From Polymorphum gilvum SL003B-26A1 (lineage in GTDB: Bacteria; Pseudomonadota; Alphaproteobacteria; Rhizobiales; Stappiaceae), in the NCBI RefSeq assembly GCF_000192745.1, contig NC_015259.1:3363001-3427000 (forward strand): DNA of 64,000 nucleotides. Reading direction: 5' to 3'. The position numbers were made by a program, and so were the translations under genes. The notes under the pieces are model-generated. The model made no database searches and was not told the DNA's origin. It worked only from the letters and a program-made list of their open reading frames with translations. This document shows positions 52,022 through 60,353 of the stretch, in pieces. How positions within the stretch are numbered: position 1 is the stretch's first letter; every line of letters starts with the position of its first letter.

Positions 52022-52557
52022 GATCCGCTGCCCTTTCGAAACAGTCCGATGAGCGCCTTGACGGCAAGGATTGCGGCGGCGGCGGCGGCAAGGCCGAGCC
52101 CGGCAGCACCGAGCATGACGACCGGCGCGATGGGGAACTTGAGGGTCGCGGTGGTGTCGCCGAAGCGGGCGAAGCGCGCCGCCATCTCCCACATGCGCAG
52201 GGCGAGGAACCCGGTGCCGGCGACCATGGCGGTCGCCACGACCAGATCGCGCAGGTGCGCCATGCGGCCGCCGAAGGCGTCCTCGAACAGGCCGACCGTC
52301 ACGTGCTCGCGGCGCAGCGTCACCGAGGGCAGAGCGACGAAGACGATCGCCGCCATGGCGAGCTGGGTCATCTCGTAGGCCCAGCCGAGCGGCGCGTTGA
52401 AGAAGTAGCGGCCGACCACGTCGACGGCCGTGGAAAACATCAGGGCCAGTAGAAGCAGGCTTCCGGCGGCGCCCAGGACGGTCTCGACGATGTCGACCGG
52501 CAGCGACAGGAGCCTCGACGGGCGGTCAGAAGCGGGATCGGTTTCGGTATCAGCCAT
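52018..52557 (-). CDS. TRAP transporter small permease (DctQ type), system B
   Basis: 179-aa membrane protein with four segments; the DctQ core is VVGRYFFNAPLGWAYEMTQL near 48-67 and ALPSVTLRREHVTVGLF. ATGA overlap with the large permease gene. Confidence 0.92.
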   Translation of the reverse strand: MADTETDPASDRPSRLLSLPVDIVETVLGAAGSLLLLALMFSTAVDVVGRYFFNAPLGWAYEMTQLAMAAIVFVALPSVTLRREHVTVGLFEDAFGGRMAHLRDLVVATAMVAGTGFLALRMWEMAARFARFGDTTATLKFPIAPVVMLGAAGLGLAAAAAAILAVKALIGLFRKGSGS

Positions 52558-52581
52558 GGCAGGCCCTTTGGAGACGGCGGA

Positions 52582-52612
52582 GCGCCCCCCGGACCGGAAG
52601 TCCGGAGGGCGC
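52582..52612 (-). promoter_or_regulatory. Hairpin between TRAP binding-protein and small-permease genes, system B
   Basis: GCGCCCCCCGGAC and GTCCGGAGGGCGC pair at 12 of 13 positions around a 5-base loop. As in TRAP system A, it follows the binding-protein gene and lacks a T-run, fitting a message-stabilising or attenuating structure. Confidence 0.6.
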
Positions 52613-52621
52613 GGGAAGAGA

Positions 52622-53650
52622 TCACTCGGGCTTGTAGGCCTTGGCCTCGGCGATCAGCATGTCAAGCGCTGCCTTGCCGTCGACGCCCTTGGCATTGGCC
52701 TTCTCGATCCAGGCCTGGGTGATCGGCGCGGTGCGCTCGCGGATCGCGGTGGTGAACGCCTCGTCGGCAACGATGCGCTTGACGCCGTTCTTTTCCATCG
52801 TGGCGATGGCCGCTTCGTCCGTCTTGTCGAAGGTGCGGCCGCCGAGCCGGGCGAGATATTCACCGGAATGGTCCATCACGACCTTCTGGTCCTCCGGCGA
52901 CAGGGCGTCGAAGGCGTCCTGGTTCATCACCGCGAACCAGACCGACGAATATAGCCCGTCCGGCACCGTCGTCTCGTAGTTGATCACGCCGCCGAGGTTG
53001 AAGCTGTCGTAGGCTTCCGAGGGCAGCAGCGTGCCGTCGACGATGCCGGCGGACAGGATCTCGTAGACCTCGTTGGCCGGAGCCGCGACATTGACGCCGC
53101 CCAGCGCCGGGTTGATGTCCTGGATCAGGCCGCCGCCGACACGGAACTTCTTGCCGTTCATGTCGTCGATGCTGTCGATCGGCTCCTTGGACGTCATGAT
53201 GCGGCCCGCGCCGTGGGCGAAGATCGCCAGCAGCTTGACGCCCTCGAACTCGTTGACCTGCGCGAAATGCTTCTCGAAGGTGCGCCACAGCGCGACCGAG
53301 CGCGCCTCGCCGCTCTGGCCGACGAACGGCAGTTCCGCCGCGCCGACCAGGTCGAACCGCCCCGGCGTGTAGCCGGCGACGCCGAAAGTGATGTCGGCGA
53401 TGCCGGCGACGGCGAGGTCGTACTGGCGCGGCGGAGCGCCGAGCGAGGCATCGGTCATCTGGATGTCGACGCGACCGCCGGACGCCTCGCGGATGGCATC
53501 CGCCCACGGCTTCATGGTGCCGACAACCTGGCTGTGCTGGGGCGGCAGCCAGTTGTTCATGCGAAGCACCGTCTGCGCTTCGGCAACCGACTGGTATGCG
53601 AGGGCGGCCAAGGCGACGGATGCCAGGCCAATACTCTTAAACACTTTCAT
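52622..53650 (-). CDS. TRAP transporter substrate-binding protein (DctP type), system B
   Basis: 342-aa periplasmic protein with signal peptide 1-25 (ends AYQSVAEA). The mature part begins TVLRMNNWLPPQHSQVVGTM, and the DctP specificity helix with the expected Arg is MNGKKFRVGGGLIQDINPAL near 159-178. It is first gene of the operon SBP-Q-M-decarboxylase, so its ligand is probably the decarboxylase substrate or its precursor. Confidence 0.93.
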   Translation of the reverse strand: MKVFKSIGLASVALAALAYQSVAEAQTVLRMNNWLPPQHSQVVGTMKPWADAIREASGGRVDIQMTDASLGAPPRQYDLAVAGIADITFGVAGYTPGRFDLVGAAELPFVGQSGEARSVALWRTFEKHFAQVNEFEGVKLLAIFAHGAGRIMTSKEPIDSIDDMNGKKFRVGGGLIQDINPALGGVNVAAPANEVYEILSAGIVDGTLLPSEAYDSFNLGGVINYETTVPDGLYSSVWFAVMNQDAFDALSPEDQKVVMDHSGEYLARLGGRTFDKTDEAAIATMEKNGVKRIVADEAFTTAIRERTAPITQAWIEKANAKGVDGKAALDMLIAEAKAYKPE

Positions 53651-53790
53651 GCTCTCCTCCCTAAGAATCGTCTCACCGCGAGACGGCTCGAGATCGACGG
53701 ATCTCCATCGGGCCCGACGACAGGCCCGCAAGCTGATTGAGGCCCGGACTGCTGGGAAAGGTCCGCAGCGTTCCGGGATCCGCTGCCGGC

Positions 53791-54195
53791 TCAGCCGGCG
53801 AGCGTCGCCTTCAGGCTGGCAAGGCCGGACCTGAAGACGAAGGACATGCCCTGGGCCACGGCATCGAGCGCGTCCTCCGGCGCGTCGAAATCGCAACTCC
53901 ACACCACACGGCTGCCAGCGCCGTTCGCCTCGACGCGTAGCAGGCCCTCGTGGCGAAGGAGCGGCATCGGGCTGTCCAGGATCGTGTAGCGGCAGGCCAT
54001 GGCATCGACGCAGTCCAGCTGCTCTTCGACGACCTCGGCACCGTCCGGCACGACGAGGCGCCGGACCTTGCCGCCGCTTTCCGCCCGGCTCTCGACGACG
54101 CCCGGATGCCAGGCAGCCATCGCATGGAAATCGCCGATGACCTGCCAGACCACCTCCGGCGTCGCCGCAAGCTCGACTTCCTCGACTACTTTCAT
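53791..54195 (-). CDS. SRPBCC-family (START-like) protein
   Basis: 134-aa Bet v1-like protein: the start VVEEVELAATPEVVWQVIGD, then FHAMAAWHPGVV, fits polyketide-cyclase/dehydrase members that bind hydrophobic or aromatic ligands in a cavity. No catalytic set can be named. It lies 25 bases before the phenylacetaldehyde-type ALDH gene's stop on the same strand and probably ends that operon. Confidence 0.82.
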   Translation of the reverse strand: MKVVEEVELAATPEVVWQVIGDFHAMAAWHPGVVESRAESGGKVRRLVVPDGAEVVEEQLDCVDAMACRYTILDSPMPLLRHEGLLRVEANGAGSRVVWSCDFDAPEDALDAVAQGMSFVFRSGLASLKATLAG

Positions 54196-54220
54196 GGTCG
54201 CCCCTCCTCAGGCTACGCGT

Positions 54221-55714
54221 CTAGTAGGCGAAACAGACGGACTTGGTTTCGGTGTAGAGGTCGATCGCCGCCCGGCCCATCTCCCTGCCCATGCCGGAAT
54301 GCTTGAAGCCACCGAAGGGCATGTTGGCGTCGACCGCGTTGTGGGTGTTCACCCACACTGTGCCGGCCTTGATCGCGCCGACCGCCCGCATGATCTTGGA
54401 GTAGTCGTTCGACCACACGCTGGCGCCGAGCCCGTAGACGGTGTCGTTGGCCTTGGCCAGCGCCTCGTCGAGGTCGTCGAACGGCATCGCCACCATGACC
54501 GGCCCGAAGATCTCCTCGCGCACCACCGACATGGCGTGGTTGGTGTCGACGAGAATGGTCGGACGCACGAAGAAACCGTCGCCGTCGGAGTCCGGGCCGC
54601 CGGTCGCGGCCCTAGCACCGTCGGCAAGACCCTGGGCGATGTAGCCCTTGACCCGCTCCTGCTGCCGGCGCGAGACGAGCGGGTTGATCTGATTGGCCGG
54701 ATCCATGCCCGGCCCGACCTTCATCTGGGCCGCCGCGCCGGCCAGGTCGGAGACGACGTTGTCGAAAATCTTCTTGTGGACGTAAAGCCGCGATGACGCC
54801 GTGCAGACCTGGCCGTTGTTGAAGAAGATGCCGGCGGCCGCGCCCTGGGCCGCCATGGCGGGGTCGAAGTCGTCGAGCACGATCATCGGCGACTTGCCGC
54901 CCAGTTCGAGCGAGAAGCGGGTCATGTTCTTGAGCGCCGCCTCGCCGATCTTGCGGCCGACCTCGGTGGAGCCGGTGAAGGCGACCTTATCGACGCCGGG
55001 ATGGGCGACGAGGCTTGCACCCGCGGTATGGCCATAGCCCGTGATCACGTTGACGACCCCGGCGGGCACGCCCGCTTCCAGGCACAACTCGGCCAGCCGC
55101 AGGGCGGTCAGCGGGGTCTCCTCGGCCGGCTTCAGCACAACCGTGCAGCCGCAGGCGAGCGCCGGTGCGATCTTCCAGACCGCCATGACGAGCGGGAAGT
55201 TCCAGGGCACGATCGCGCCGACGACACCGACCGGTTCGCGCAGCGTCATGGCGCGATACTGGACGCCCGGGGGAAAGCCGATCGAGACGTCCAGGGTCGA
55301 GCCCTCGATCTTGGTCGCCCATCCGGCCATGTAGCGGGTGAACTCCGACGAATGGCCCGCCTCGAGCATGCGCGAGATCATGATCGACTTGCCCTGGTTC
55401 ATCGTCTCGATCTGGGCAAGTTCCTCGCCGTTGGCCTCGATCAGATCAGCCAGGCGCACGAGCACCTTCTCGCGGTCGGCGGGACGCATCTTCGACCATT
55501 CGCCGCCGAGCGCGGCGCGCGCGGCCTTCACGGCGCGGTCGACCTCCTGCTCCGTCGCATCCGGCACCTTGGCGATCACCAGCCCGGTCGCCGGATCGAA
55601 CACGTCGATGGACGCGCCCTCACCGCGCTGGCTCTTGCCGTCGATGAAGTGGCCGTGCTCGCGGGCGAGGAAGCTGTGGGTAGCAGGATGCAGGTCAGAT
55701 GGCACGTTCAGCAT
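54221..55714 (-). CDS. Phenylacetaldehyde dehydrogenase-like aldehyde dehydrogenase
   Basis: 497-aa NAD enzyme, complete: PWNFPLVMAVWKIAPALACG near 168-187, Lys in VVLKPAEETP, Glu in LELGGKSPM near 268 and the catalytic Cys in NGQVCTASSR near 303. Length and motifs fit phenylacetaldehyde/betaine-aldehyde-like enzymes (PadA/FeaB about 499 aa). GGGAGGAC before ATG decides the start. In this cluster an aryl aldehyde from a 2-oxoacid decarboxylase is a sensible substrate. Confidence 0.93.
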   Translation of the reverse strand: MLNVPSDLHPATHSFLAREHGHFIDGKSQRGEGASIDVFDPATGLVIAKVPDATEQEVDRAVKAARAALGGEWSKMRPADREKVLVRLADLIEANGEELAQIETMNQGKSIMISRMLEAGHSSEFTRYMAGWATKIEGSTLDVSIGFPPGVQYRAMTLREPVGVVGAIVPWNFPLVMAVWKIAPALACGCTVVLKPAEETPLTALRLAELCLEAGVPAGVVNVITGYGHTAGASLVAHPGVDKVAFTGSTEVGRKIGEAALKNMTRFSLELGGKSPMIVLDDFDPAMAAQGAAAGIFFNNGQVCTASSRLYVHKKIFDNVVSDLAGAAAQMKVGPGMDPANQINPLVSRRQQERVKGYIAQGLADGARAATGGPDSDGDGFFVRPTILVDTNHAMSVVREEIFGPVMVAMPFDDLDEALAKANDTVYGLGASVWSNDYSKIMRAVGAIKAGTVWVNTHNAVDANMPFGGFKHSGMGREMGRAAIDLYTETKSVCFAY

Positions 55715-55776
55715 GATGTCCTCCCAGAGTGTCTTGACTGCCGGCGCCCCCGGTATGCGGGCGCCAGGCGGTTTTT

Positions 55777-56679
55777 TCAGCGCGAGGCGCGCGCCTTCCA
55801 GGCCTTGTAGGCGGCCGTGTTGTCGACGCCCTGTTCCAGGTCGTCGCGCGCCGTCAGCCACATCTTGCTCGTGGTACGCGCGAGCGGCATGTCGAGGCTC
55901 AGTCCCTCGGCAAGATCGGCCGCGATCTTGACGTCCTTGGCCAGCAGCGCGAGCGCGAAGCCGGAGGCGAAGGCGCCCTCGACGACATGCGGCTTCAGCG
56001 TCACGTCGGTGGCGAAGTTGCGCCCTGTCGAGGTGCGCATGATGTCGACCATGATTCCCTGGTCGAGGCCGAAGCGCTCGCCGACGATCAGCGCCTCGGA
56101 GGCCGCCGCGAAGCCCGCGGCGGCGACGTAGTTGTTGAGGGCCTTCATGGCATGGCCGGAGCCGAGCGGTCCGGTTTCGAAGATCTGCTTGCCCATGCCG
56201 GCCAGCACCGGCTTGGCCCGCTCGATGGCTGCCGGCTCGTCGCCGCCGACCATGATCGTCAAGGTTCCGTCATGGGCGCGCGCGACACCGCCCGAGACCG
56301 GGGCATCAATCAGATCGATCGACTTGCCCTTCAGCATGCCACCGAGTTCGCGCGTGCCGATCGGATCGGCCGAGCTCATGTCGATCACCAGCGCGCCCGG
56401 CTTCAGATGCGCAGCAAGACCGTCGTCGGCCGCGCCCAGCATGACCTTGCGCACGACGTGGCCGTCGGGAAGCATGGTGACAACGATGCTGCAGCGGGCA
56501 CCGAGGTCGGCAAGGCCGGAGGCCGCGGAAACGCCGTTGTCTGCTGCGAATTTTACCGCCTTCGCCGTGTTGACGTCATAGACGACGACCGGAAAACCGG
56601 CCTTGGACAGGTTGAGCGCCATCGGCGAACCCATGTTGCCGATGCCGATGAAGCCGATCGTTTCCATCGTCCCGCTCAT
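55777..56679 (-). CDS. 3-Hydroxyisobutyrate dehydrogenase-family reductase
   Basis: 300-aa beta-hydroxyacid dehydrogenase. NAD(P) site IGFIGIGNMGSPMALNLSKA at 8-27, substrate motif DAPVSGGVARAHDGTL at 125-140 and catalytic Lys179 in SGHAMKALNNY. The family includes 3-hydroxyisobutyrate dehydrogenase and tartronate semialdehyde reductase. ATG at 56679 overlaps the CMD stop (ATGA), which decides the start over an ATG four codons later. Confidence 0.92.
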   Translation of the reverse strand: MSGTMETIGFIGIGNMGSPMALNLSKAGFPVVVYDVNTAKAVKFAADNGVSAASGLADLGARCSIVVTMLPDGHVVRKVMLGAADDGLAAHLKPGALVIDMSSADPIGTRELGGMLKGKSIDLIDAPVSGGVARAHDGTLTIMVGGDEPAAIERAKPVLAGMGKQIFETGPLGSGHAMKALNNYVAAAGFAAASEALIVGERFGLDQGIMVDIMRTSTGRNFATDVTLKPHVVEGAFASGFALALLAKDVKIAADLAEGLSLDMPLARTTSKMWLTARDDLEQGVDNTAAYKAWKARASR

Positions 56680-57056
56680 GCCTCCAGCCCCAGATCCTTG
56701 AGCACCTCCGAGGCGGAGCGGAAGCCGTCCACGGCCATCGGGATGCCGCAATAGATGATCGAGTGCATCAGGAGTTCACGGATCTCCTCCTTGGAGACGC
56801 CGTTGGCGATGGCGCCGCGGGTGTGGATCTTCACCTCGTGGCTGCGGCCCATGGCAACCAGCATGGCGAGCGTCAGGAGGCTGCGCGTCTTGCGGTCGAA
56901 CACCGGGCGCTGCCAGGCCTCGCCGAAGCACTGCTTGGTCACCCATTCCTGCATCGGACGCGTGAAGTCGGTTGCCGCCTCGAGCTGCTTCTCGGCGCCT
57001 TCGGGGCCGAACATGGCGCGCCGCAGTTCGAGACCTCGGTCAAATTCCTCACTCAT
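56676..57056 (-). CDS. Carboxymuconolactone decarboxylase-family protein
   Basis: 126-aa CMD protein: RPVFDRKTRSLLTLAMLVAM near 50-69 and RGAIANGVSKEEIRELLMHS near 80-99. The size and the Arg/Glu-His pattern (EVKIHTRGAI) match PcaC-type 4-carboxymuconolactone decarboxylases rather than the Cys-x2-Cys AhpD peroxidases; no CxxC is present. No other beta-ketoadipate genes are here, so a different substrate is possible. It starts the leftward operon under the palindrome at 57101. Confidence 0.88.
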   Translation of the reverse strand: MSEEFDRGLELRRAMFGPEGAEKQLEAATDFTRPMQEWVTKQCFGEAWQRPVFDRKTRSLLTLAMLVAMGRSHEVKIHTRGAIANGVSKEEIRELLMHSIIYCGIPMAVDGFRSASEVLKDLGLEA

Positions 57057-57100
57057 CGTATTCCTCCCGATACTGCCGGATGAGCAGATCCGGCGATTTC

Positions 57101-57114
57101 ATTAACATGTTAAT
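57101..57114. promoter_or_regulatory. Perfect palindrome ATTAACATGTTAAT upstream of the CMD operon
   Basis: A 14-base perfect palindrome in an A+T-rich patch, 45 bases before the CMD start codon and between it and the ferredoxin gene. A near copy lies at 44425. Size and symmetry fit a GntR/TetR-like or other dimeric regulator; none of the three nearby LysR proteins is an obvious match. Confidence 0.55.
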
Positions 57115-57211
57115 TTACTGATTTCAACCAGGCCCTGATCGGGATCGCGCCGATCGTGGCGACGCTATTCCGACCTGCCGATCGGTTTCGCTTGTCAGGA
57201 AGTCGGCCCCC

Positions 57212-57526
57212 TCAGCCGGGGACGCGCACGGTCAGTCCGTCGAGCTCGGCCGTGACGGTGATCTGGCATCCGAGCCGGCTGCCGGGATGCCGCTCGCCGA
57301 CCGAGAATTCGAGCATTTCGTCCTCGCTATCGGATTTCGGCGGCAGGCGGGCGAGGCCGGCCTCGTCGACGAGCACGTGGCAGGTGGCGCACATGCAGGA
57401 TCCCCCGCATTCCCCGACGATGCCCTCGACGCCGTTCTGCACCGCCGCCTGCATCAGCGAGGTGCCAACCGGCACTTCCAGGTCACGGCGGCTGCCGTCA
57501 GGTTCCATAAAGATGATCTTCGGCAT
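57212..57526 (-). CDS. [2Fe-2S] ferredoxin, putidaredoxin/adrenodoxin type
   Basis: 104-aa electron carrier. Cys40, Cys46, Cys49 and Cys87 (ECGGSCMCATC and RLGCQ) give C-x5-C-x2-C-x37-C; an extra Cys44 lies within the loop, as in putidaredoxin relatives. It is followed upstream by the FAD reductase gene 42 bases away. It probably feeds the P450 at 43154. Confidence 0.94.
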   Translation of the reverse strand: MPKIIFMEPDGSRRDLEVPVGTSLMQAAVQNGVEGIVGECGGSCMCATCHVLVDEAGLARLPPKSDSEDEMLEFSVGERHPGSRLGCQITVTAELDGLTVRVPG

Positions 57527-57568
57527 GTGACTGTTCCCTCCCTGGCGCCGGCGAGGCGCCCTCCTCGT

Positions 57569-58807
57569 TCAAGCCGCGTCCAGCCAATCCTTGAGACTCG
57601 CAAGGCCGTTGCGCGCTTGGTCCGGCCGCGGTCCCGCGCCCTGCGCGATGAGCCTGCGCGCGGCCATGTGGTCGCCGGCCCGTCCGACCGACTCCACGCA
57701 GGCGAGCCGGCCTTCGCGGTAGCGCAGCACCGAGAAGGTCAGCCTGTCGGGATCGCCAATGACGATCCGCTCGTCGTCGTCCTGGCCCAGCCCGGCGATC
57801 TGCAGCTTGACCTTGCCCTGGTCGCTCCAGAACCACGGCAGCGCCGCATAGGGCCCGTGGGGCTTGCCCGCAAGGCGGGCGGCGACCAGGCGCGCCTGGT
57901 CGTTGGCGTTCTGGACCGACTCCAGGCGGATCCGGGGACCGGGTGCGAACGGATTGGGTGCGGCCGCGCAGTCGCCGACCGCCGAGATCGCCGGATCGCC
58001 AGTCCGCAGCAAGGCGTCGACGACGATGCCGTTGTCGGCTTCAAGGCCGGCTGCGGTCGCCAACTCAGAGTTCGGCACGACTCCGACACCGATTAGCACA
58101 AGGTCGGCGGGTATCCGGAGGGTTTCCGGCAGGTCCACATCGGTCACCCGCCCGGCGGTACCATTCAGCCGCGAGACCCCGGCGCCGAAGACGAATTCGA
58201 TTCCCAAGGAGCGGTGATAGGCCTCGATCAATCCCGCGCATTCCGCGGAAACGGCGCGGGACAACGCCCGCGGCGCGATGTCGATGACGGTTACTTTCGC
58301 CCCCGCCAGAGCCGCCGTTGCGGCGAATTCGAGACCAATGAAGCCGGCGCCGACGACGACCACGCGGCCGGCGCCGCCCAGTTGCGAGCGGATCGCCCGC
58401 GCCTCCGCAACGGTGCGCAGGTGGCAGACGCCGTCGAGATCTGTCCCCGGAACATCGAGACTCCGGTTCCGCGCGCCGGTGGCCAGCACCAGATGGCCGT
58501 ACGTGAGCCGCCGGCCGGATGCCAACCGCACAGCCCTTGCGGAGCGGTCGATTTCGACGACCCTGTCCGACGCCACCAGATCGATCCGGTTCTGCTCGAA
58601 GAACGCCGGCGGCCGGAAACACAGGCTGCCTTCCTCCACACCGTTGGCCAGATATCCCTTGGACAGTGGCGGTCGGTTGTAGGGCAGCCCTGGCTCGTCG
58701 CCGATCAGGACGATCTCGCCGGCATATCCAGACTGCCTGAGGCACGCCGCCGTCTGAAAGCCCGCATGCCCCGCCCCGGCGATCACGACACGATCTTCGA
58801 CTGCCAT
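57569..58807 (-). CDS. NAD(P)H-dependent ferredoxin reductase (putidaredoxin reductase type)
   Basis: 412-aa FAD enzyme: FAD site VVIAGAGHAGFQTAACLRQS at 7-26, NAD site RVVVVGAGFIGLEFAATAAL near 147-166 and the closing FAD motif ISAVGDCAAAPNPF near 274. The C-terminal thirds match class I P450/dioxygenase reductases. With the ferredoxin it forms a complete electron chain. Confidence 0.94.
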   Translation of the reverse strand: MAVEDRVVIAGAGHAGFQTAACLRQSGYAGEIVLIGDEPGLPYNRPPLSKGYLANGVEEGSLCFRPPAFFEQNRIDLVASDRVVEIDRSARAVRLASGRRLTYGHLVLATGARNRSLDVPGTDLDGVCHLRTVAEARAIRSQLGGAGRVVVVGAGFIGLEFAATAALAGAKVTVIDIAPRALSRAVSAECAGLIEAYHRSLGIEFVFGAGVSRLNGTAGRVTDVDLPETLRIPADLVLIGVGVVPNSELATAAGLEADNGIVVDALLRTGDPAISAVGDCAAAPNPFAPGPRIRLESVQNANDQARLVAARLAGKPHGPYAALPWFWSDQGKVKLQIAGLGQDDDERIVIGDPDRLTFSVLRYREGRLACVESVGRAGDHMAARRLIAQGAGPRPDQARNGLASLKDWLDAA

Positions 58808-59006
58808 TCACTTCACCCGCGCCCTTTAAATATCCATTTTTGTCAATTACTTGCACAGTTTCGGCGACACCCGCCACCGTCCTCGGAACGGCCAAGCCAT
58901 GCCGCCCCGCCCCCAAACCCAGCCGGACCGGATGCTTGCATGAGGTATAAGTATCGGCATAATGGATTTATTCTCATAAAAAATTTGGTTTTATGGAGCT
59001 TTGTCG
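58808..59006. promoter_or_regulatory. A+T-rich divergent promoter, ferredoxin reductase / LysR
   Basis: Two A+T-rich patches are seen: 58826-58852 (tttaaatatccatttttg) near the reductase gene and 58938-58994 (taagtatcggcataatgg, then tttattctcataaaaaattt) near the LysR gene. They are the likely promoter cores. No exact T-N11-A repeat was found by eye. Confidence 0.45.
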
Positions 59007-59963
59007 ATGCCTGCCCCACGCTTCTCCCTTCGACAGCTCCACTATTTCGTGACGGTCGCCGAACTCGGTTCGATCCGGGATGCCTCGAGCCTGCTGAACG
59101 TTTCCCAGACGGCCCTGTCTCAGGCCCTGAGCGAGCTGGAGCGGGAGATCGGGACGACGCTGCTGCATCGCCGGCGCGCGATCGGGGCAAACCTTACCTC
59201 GGCCGGAACGATGCTGCTCGGCCGAGCTCGGGCGGTTCTCGATGCCGCCGGCGACTTCGAGGCAGCGGCTCAGAACTGGGAGCACGAGCTTGCAGGCCGG
59301 CTTGGCGTGAGCTGCTATTCGACGCTCTCGCCGTTCCTCGCGGCGCGGCTTCTGGGGCGCTTTCGCGAGGAACATCCGATGGTTCGCATCGACTTCCGGG
59401 ACAGTTCAGCAGAAAGAATGGCCGCCGATCTCCGACAGGGCCGATGCGAACTCGGCCTGACCTACGAGATCGGCCTGGATGACGACATCTGCCGAGAGCG
59501 ACTCTATTGGGTCCGCCCTCACCTGATCCTGCCGGCCGTCCACCCGCTCGCCAGCCGCACCGAGATCGCACTTGAAGACGTCGTCGACGAACCGCTGATC
59601 CTGTACGACGTGCCGCCTGCCGCAGCCAACACGCTCGGCATGTTCGCCCGGCTCGGCCTGACGCCACGGATCTCCTACCGGACCGAGAATTTCGAGCTCG
59701 TCCGATCCCTCGTCGGTGGCGGATTCGGATATTCCCTGCTTCTCCAGCAACCCTCTGCGGACGTCGCTCATGACGGCAGTTCAGTCGTCCGGCGACCGAT
59801 CTCCAGCGACACCGGCGCCTTCGCCATCGTCATCGCATGGTCAGACACCGTGCGCCTGAGCAAGAAGGCCGAGGTCTTCAAGGCCTTCTGCAAATCGGTT
59901 CTTGCGGGCGGCCACCGACCGGAGGTTAAGGAAAACTCTGCATCCGGTTACGAAACCCGTTAA
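59007..59963 (+). CDS. LysR-type transcriptional regulator
   Basis: 318 aa, start MPAPRFSLRQLHYFVTVAEL chosen for GGAG upstream (a TTG at 59001 is a poorer choice). HTH: GSIRDASSLLNVSQTALSQA, then LSELEREIGTTLLHRRRA at about 18-60. Effector domain about 90-300 with DLRQGRCELGLTYEI. It is divergent from the ferredoxin reductase gene and may regulate it. It belongs to the CynR/OxyR-like branch; the effector is unknown. Confidence 0.92.
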   Translation: MPAPRFSLRQLHYFVTVAELGSIRDASSLLNVSQTALSQALSELEREIGTTLLHRRRAIGANLTSAGTMLLGRARAVLDAAGDFEAAAQNWEHELAGRLGVSCYSTLSPFLAARLLGRFREEHPMVRIDFRDSSAERMAADLRQGRCELGLTYEIGLDDDICRERLYWVRPHLILPAVHPLASRTEIALEDVVDEPLILYDVPPAAANTLGMFARLGLTPRISYRTENFELVRSLVGGGFGYSLLLQQPSADVAHDGSSVVRRPISSDTGAFAIVIAWSDTVRLSKKAEVFKAFCKSVLAGGHRPEVKENSASGYETR

Positions 59964-60007
59964 GAATGATACGATTTACGATGCGGCTTTAAAGGATAAC
60001 ACCAAAC

Positions 60008-60258
60008 GTGACACAGAACAGCGCACAATCGGATACTGGGGTAGTCCGACGCAACAGTCCGGCAGCAACGCGCATCAGGCTGCGGAATTTCTCGCGCTCG
60101 CTGCCGATGTCTCTCCTGAAGGCGCGCGAAGCTGTGATGACCCATTTCCGCCCCGGCCTGCGCATGCTGTCCCTGACCGAACAGCAATGGCGCGTTCTGC
60201 GCGCCCTGACCACAATAGACAAGATCGGAATGCACGATCTCGCGATAGCCACCCTGCT
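60008..60258 (+). pseudogene. hpaR: HpaR-like MarR regulator, truncated by the IS element
   Basis: From GTG at 60008 the frame gives about 83 residues of a homoprotocatechuate-type MarR regulator: RLRNFSRSLPMSLLKAREAV and LTEQQWRVLRALTTIDKIGM are its hallmark N-terminal half. At LAIATLL the next residues of the family (recognition helix and wing) are missing and the frame runs into the IS end, stopping at 60322. The DNA-binding domain is cut, so it is inactive. It indicates a former homoprotocatechuate or related aromatic locus. Confidence 0.85.
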
Positions 60259-60263
60259 TGAGA

Positions 60264-60334
60264 GCGGCGGTGCAAAATTCGGCCACGGTAGCGGCGGGAT
60301 AGTCCTGCCGCGGGCGGCGTAAAAGTCGTCCACC
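60264..60334 (+). repeat. Left terminal repeats L1 and L2 of the IS21 element
   Basis: L1 (60264-60286) reads GCGGCGGTGCAAAATTCGG and on; L2 (60312-60334) reads GGGCGGCGTAAAAGTCGTCC and on. They resemble each other and the two right-end repeats, and are presumed IstA binding sites. Confidence 0.75.
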
Positions 60335-60353
60335 TATTTTCCTTCTGCAACAT

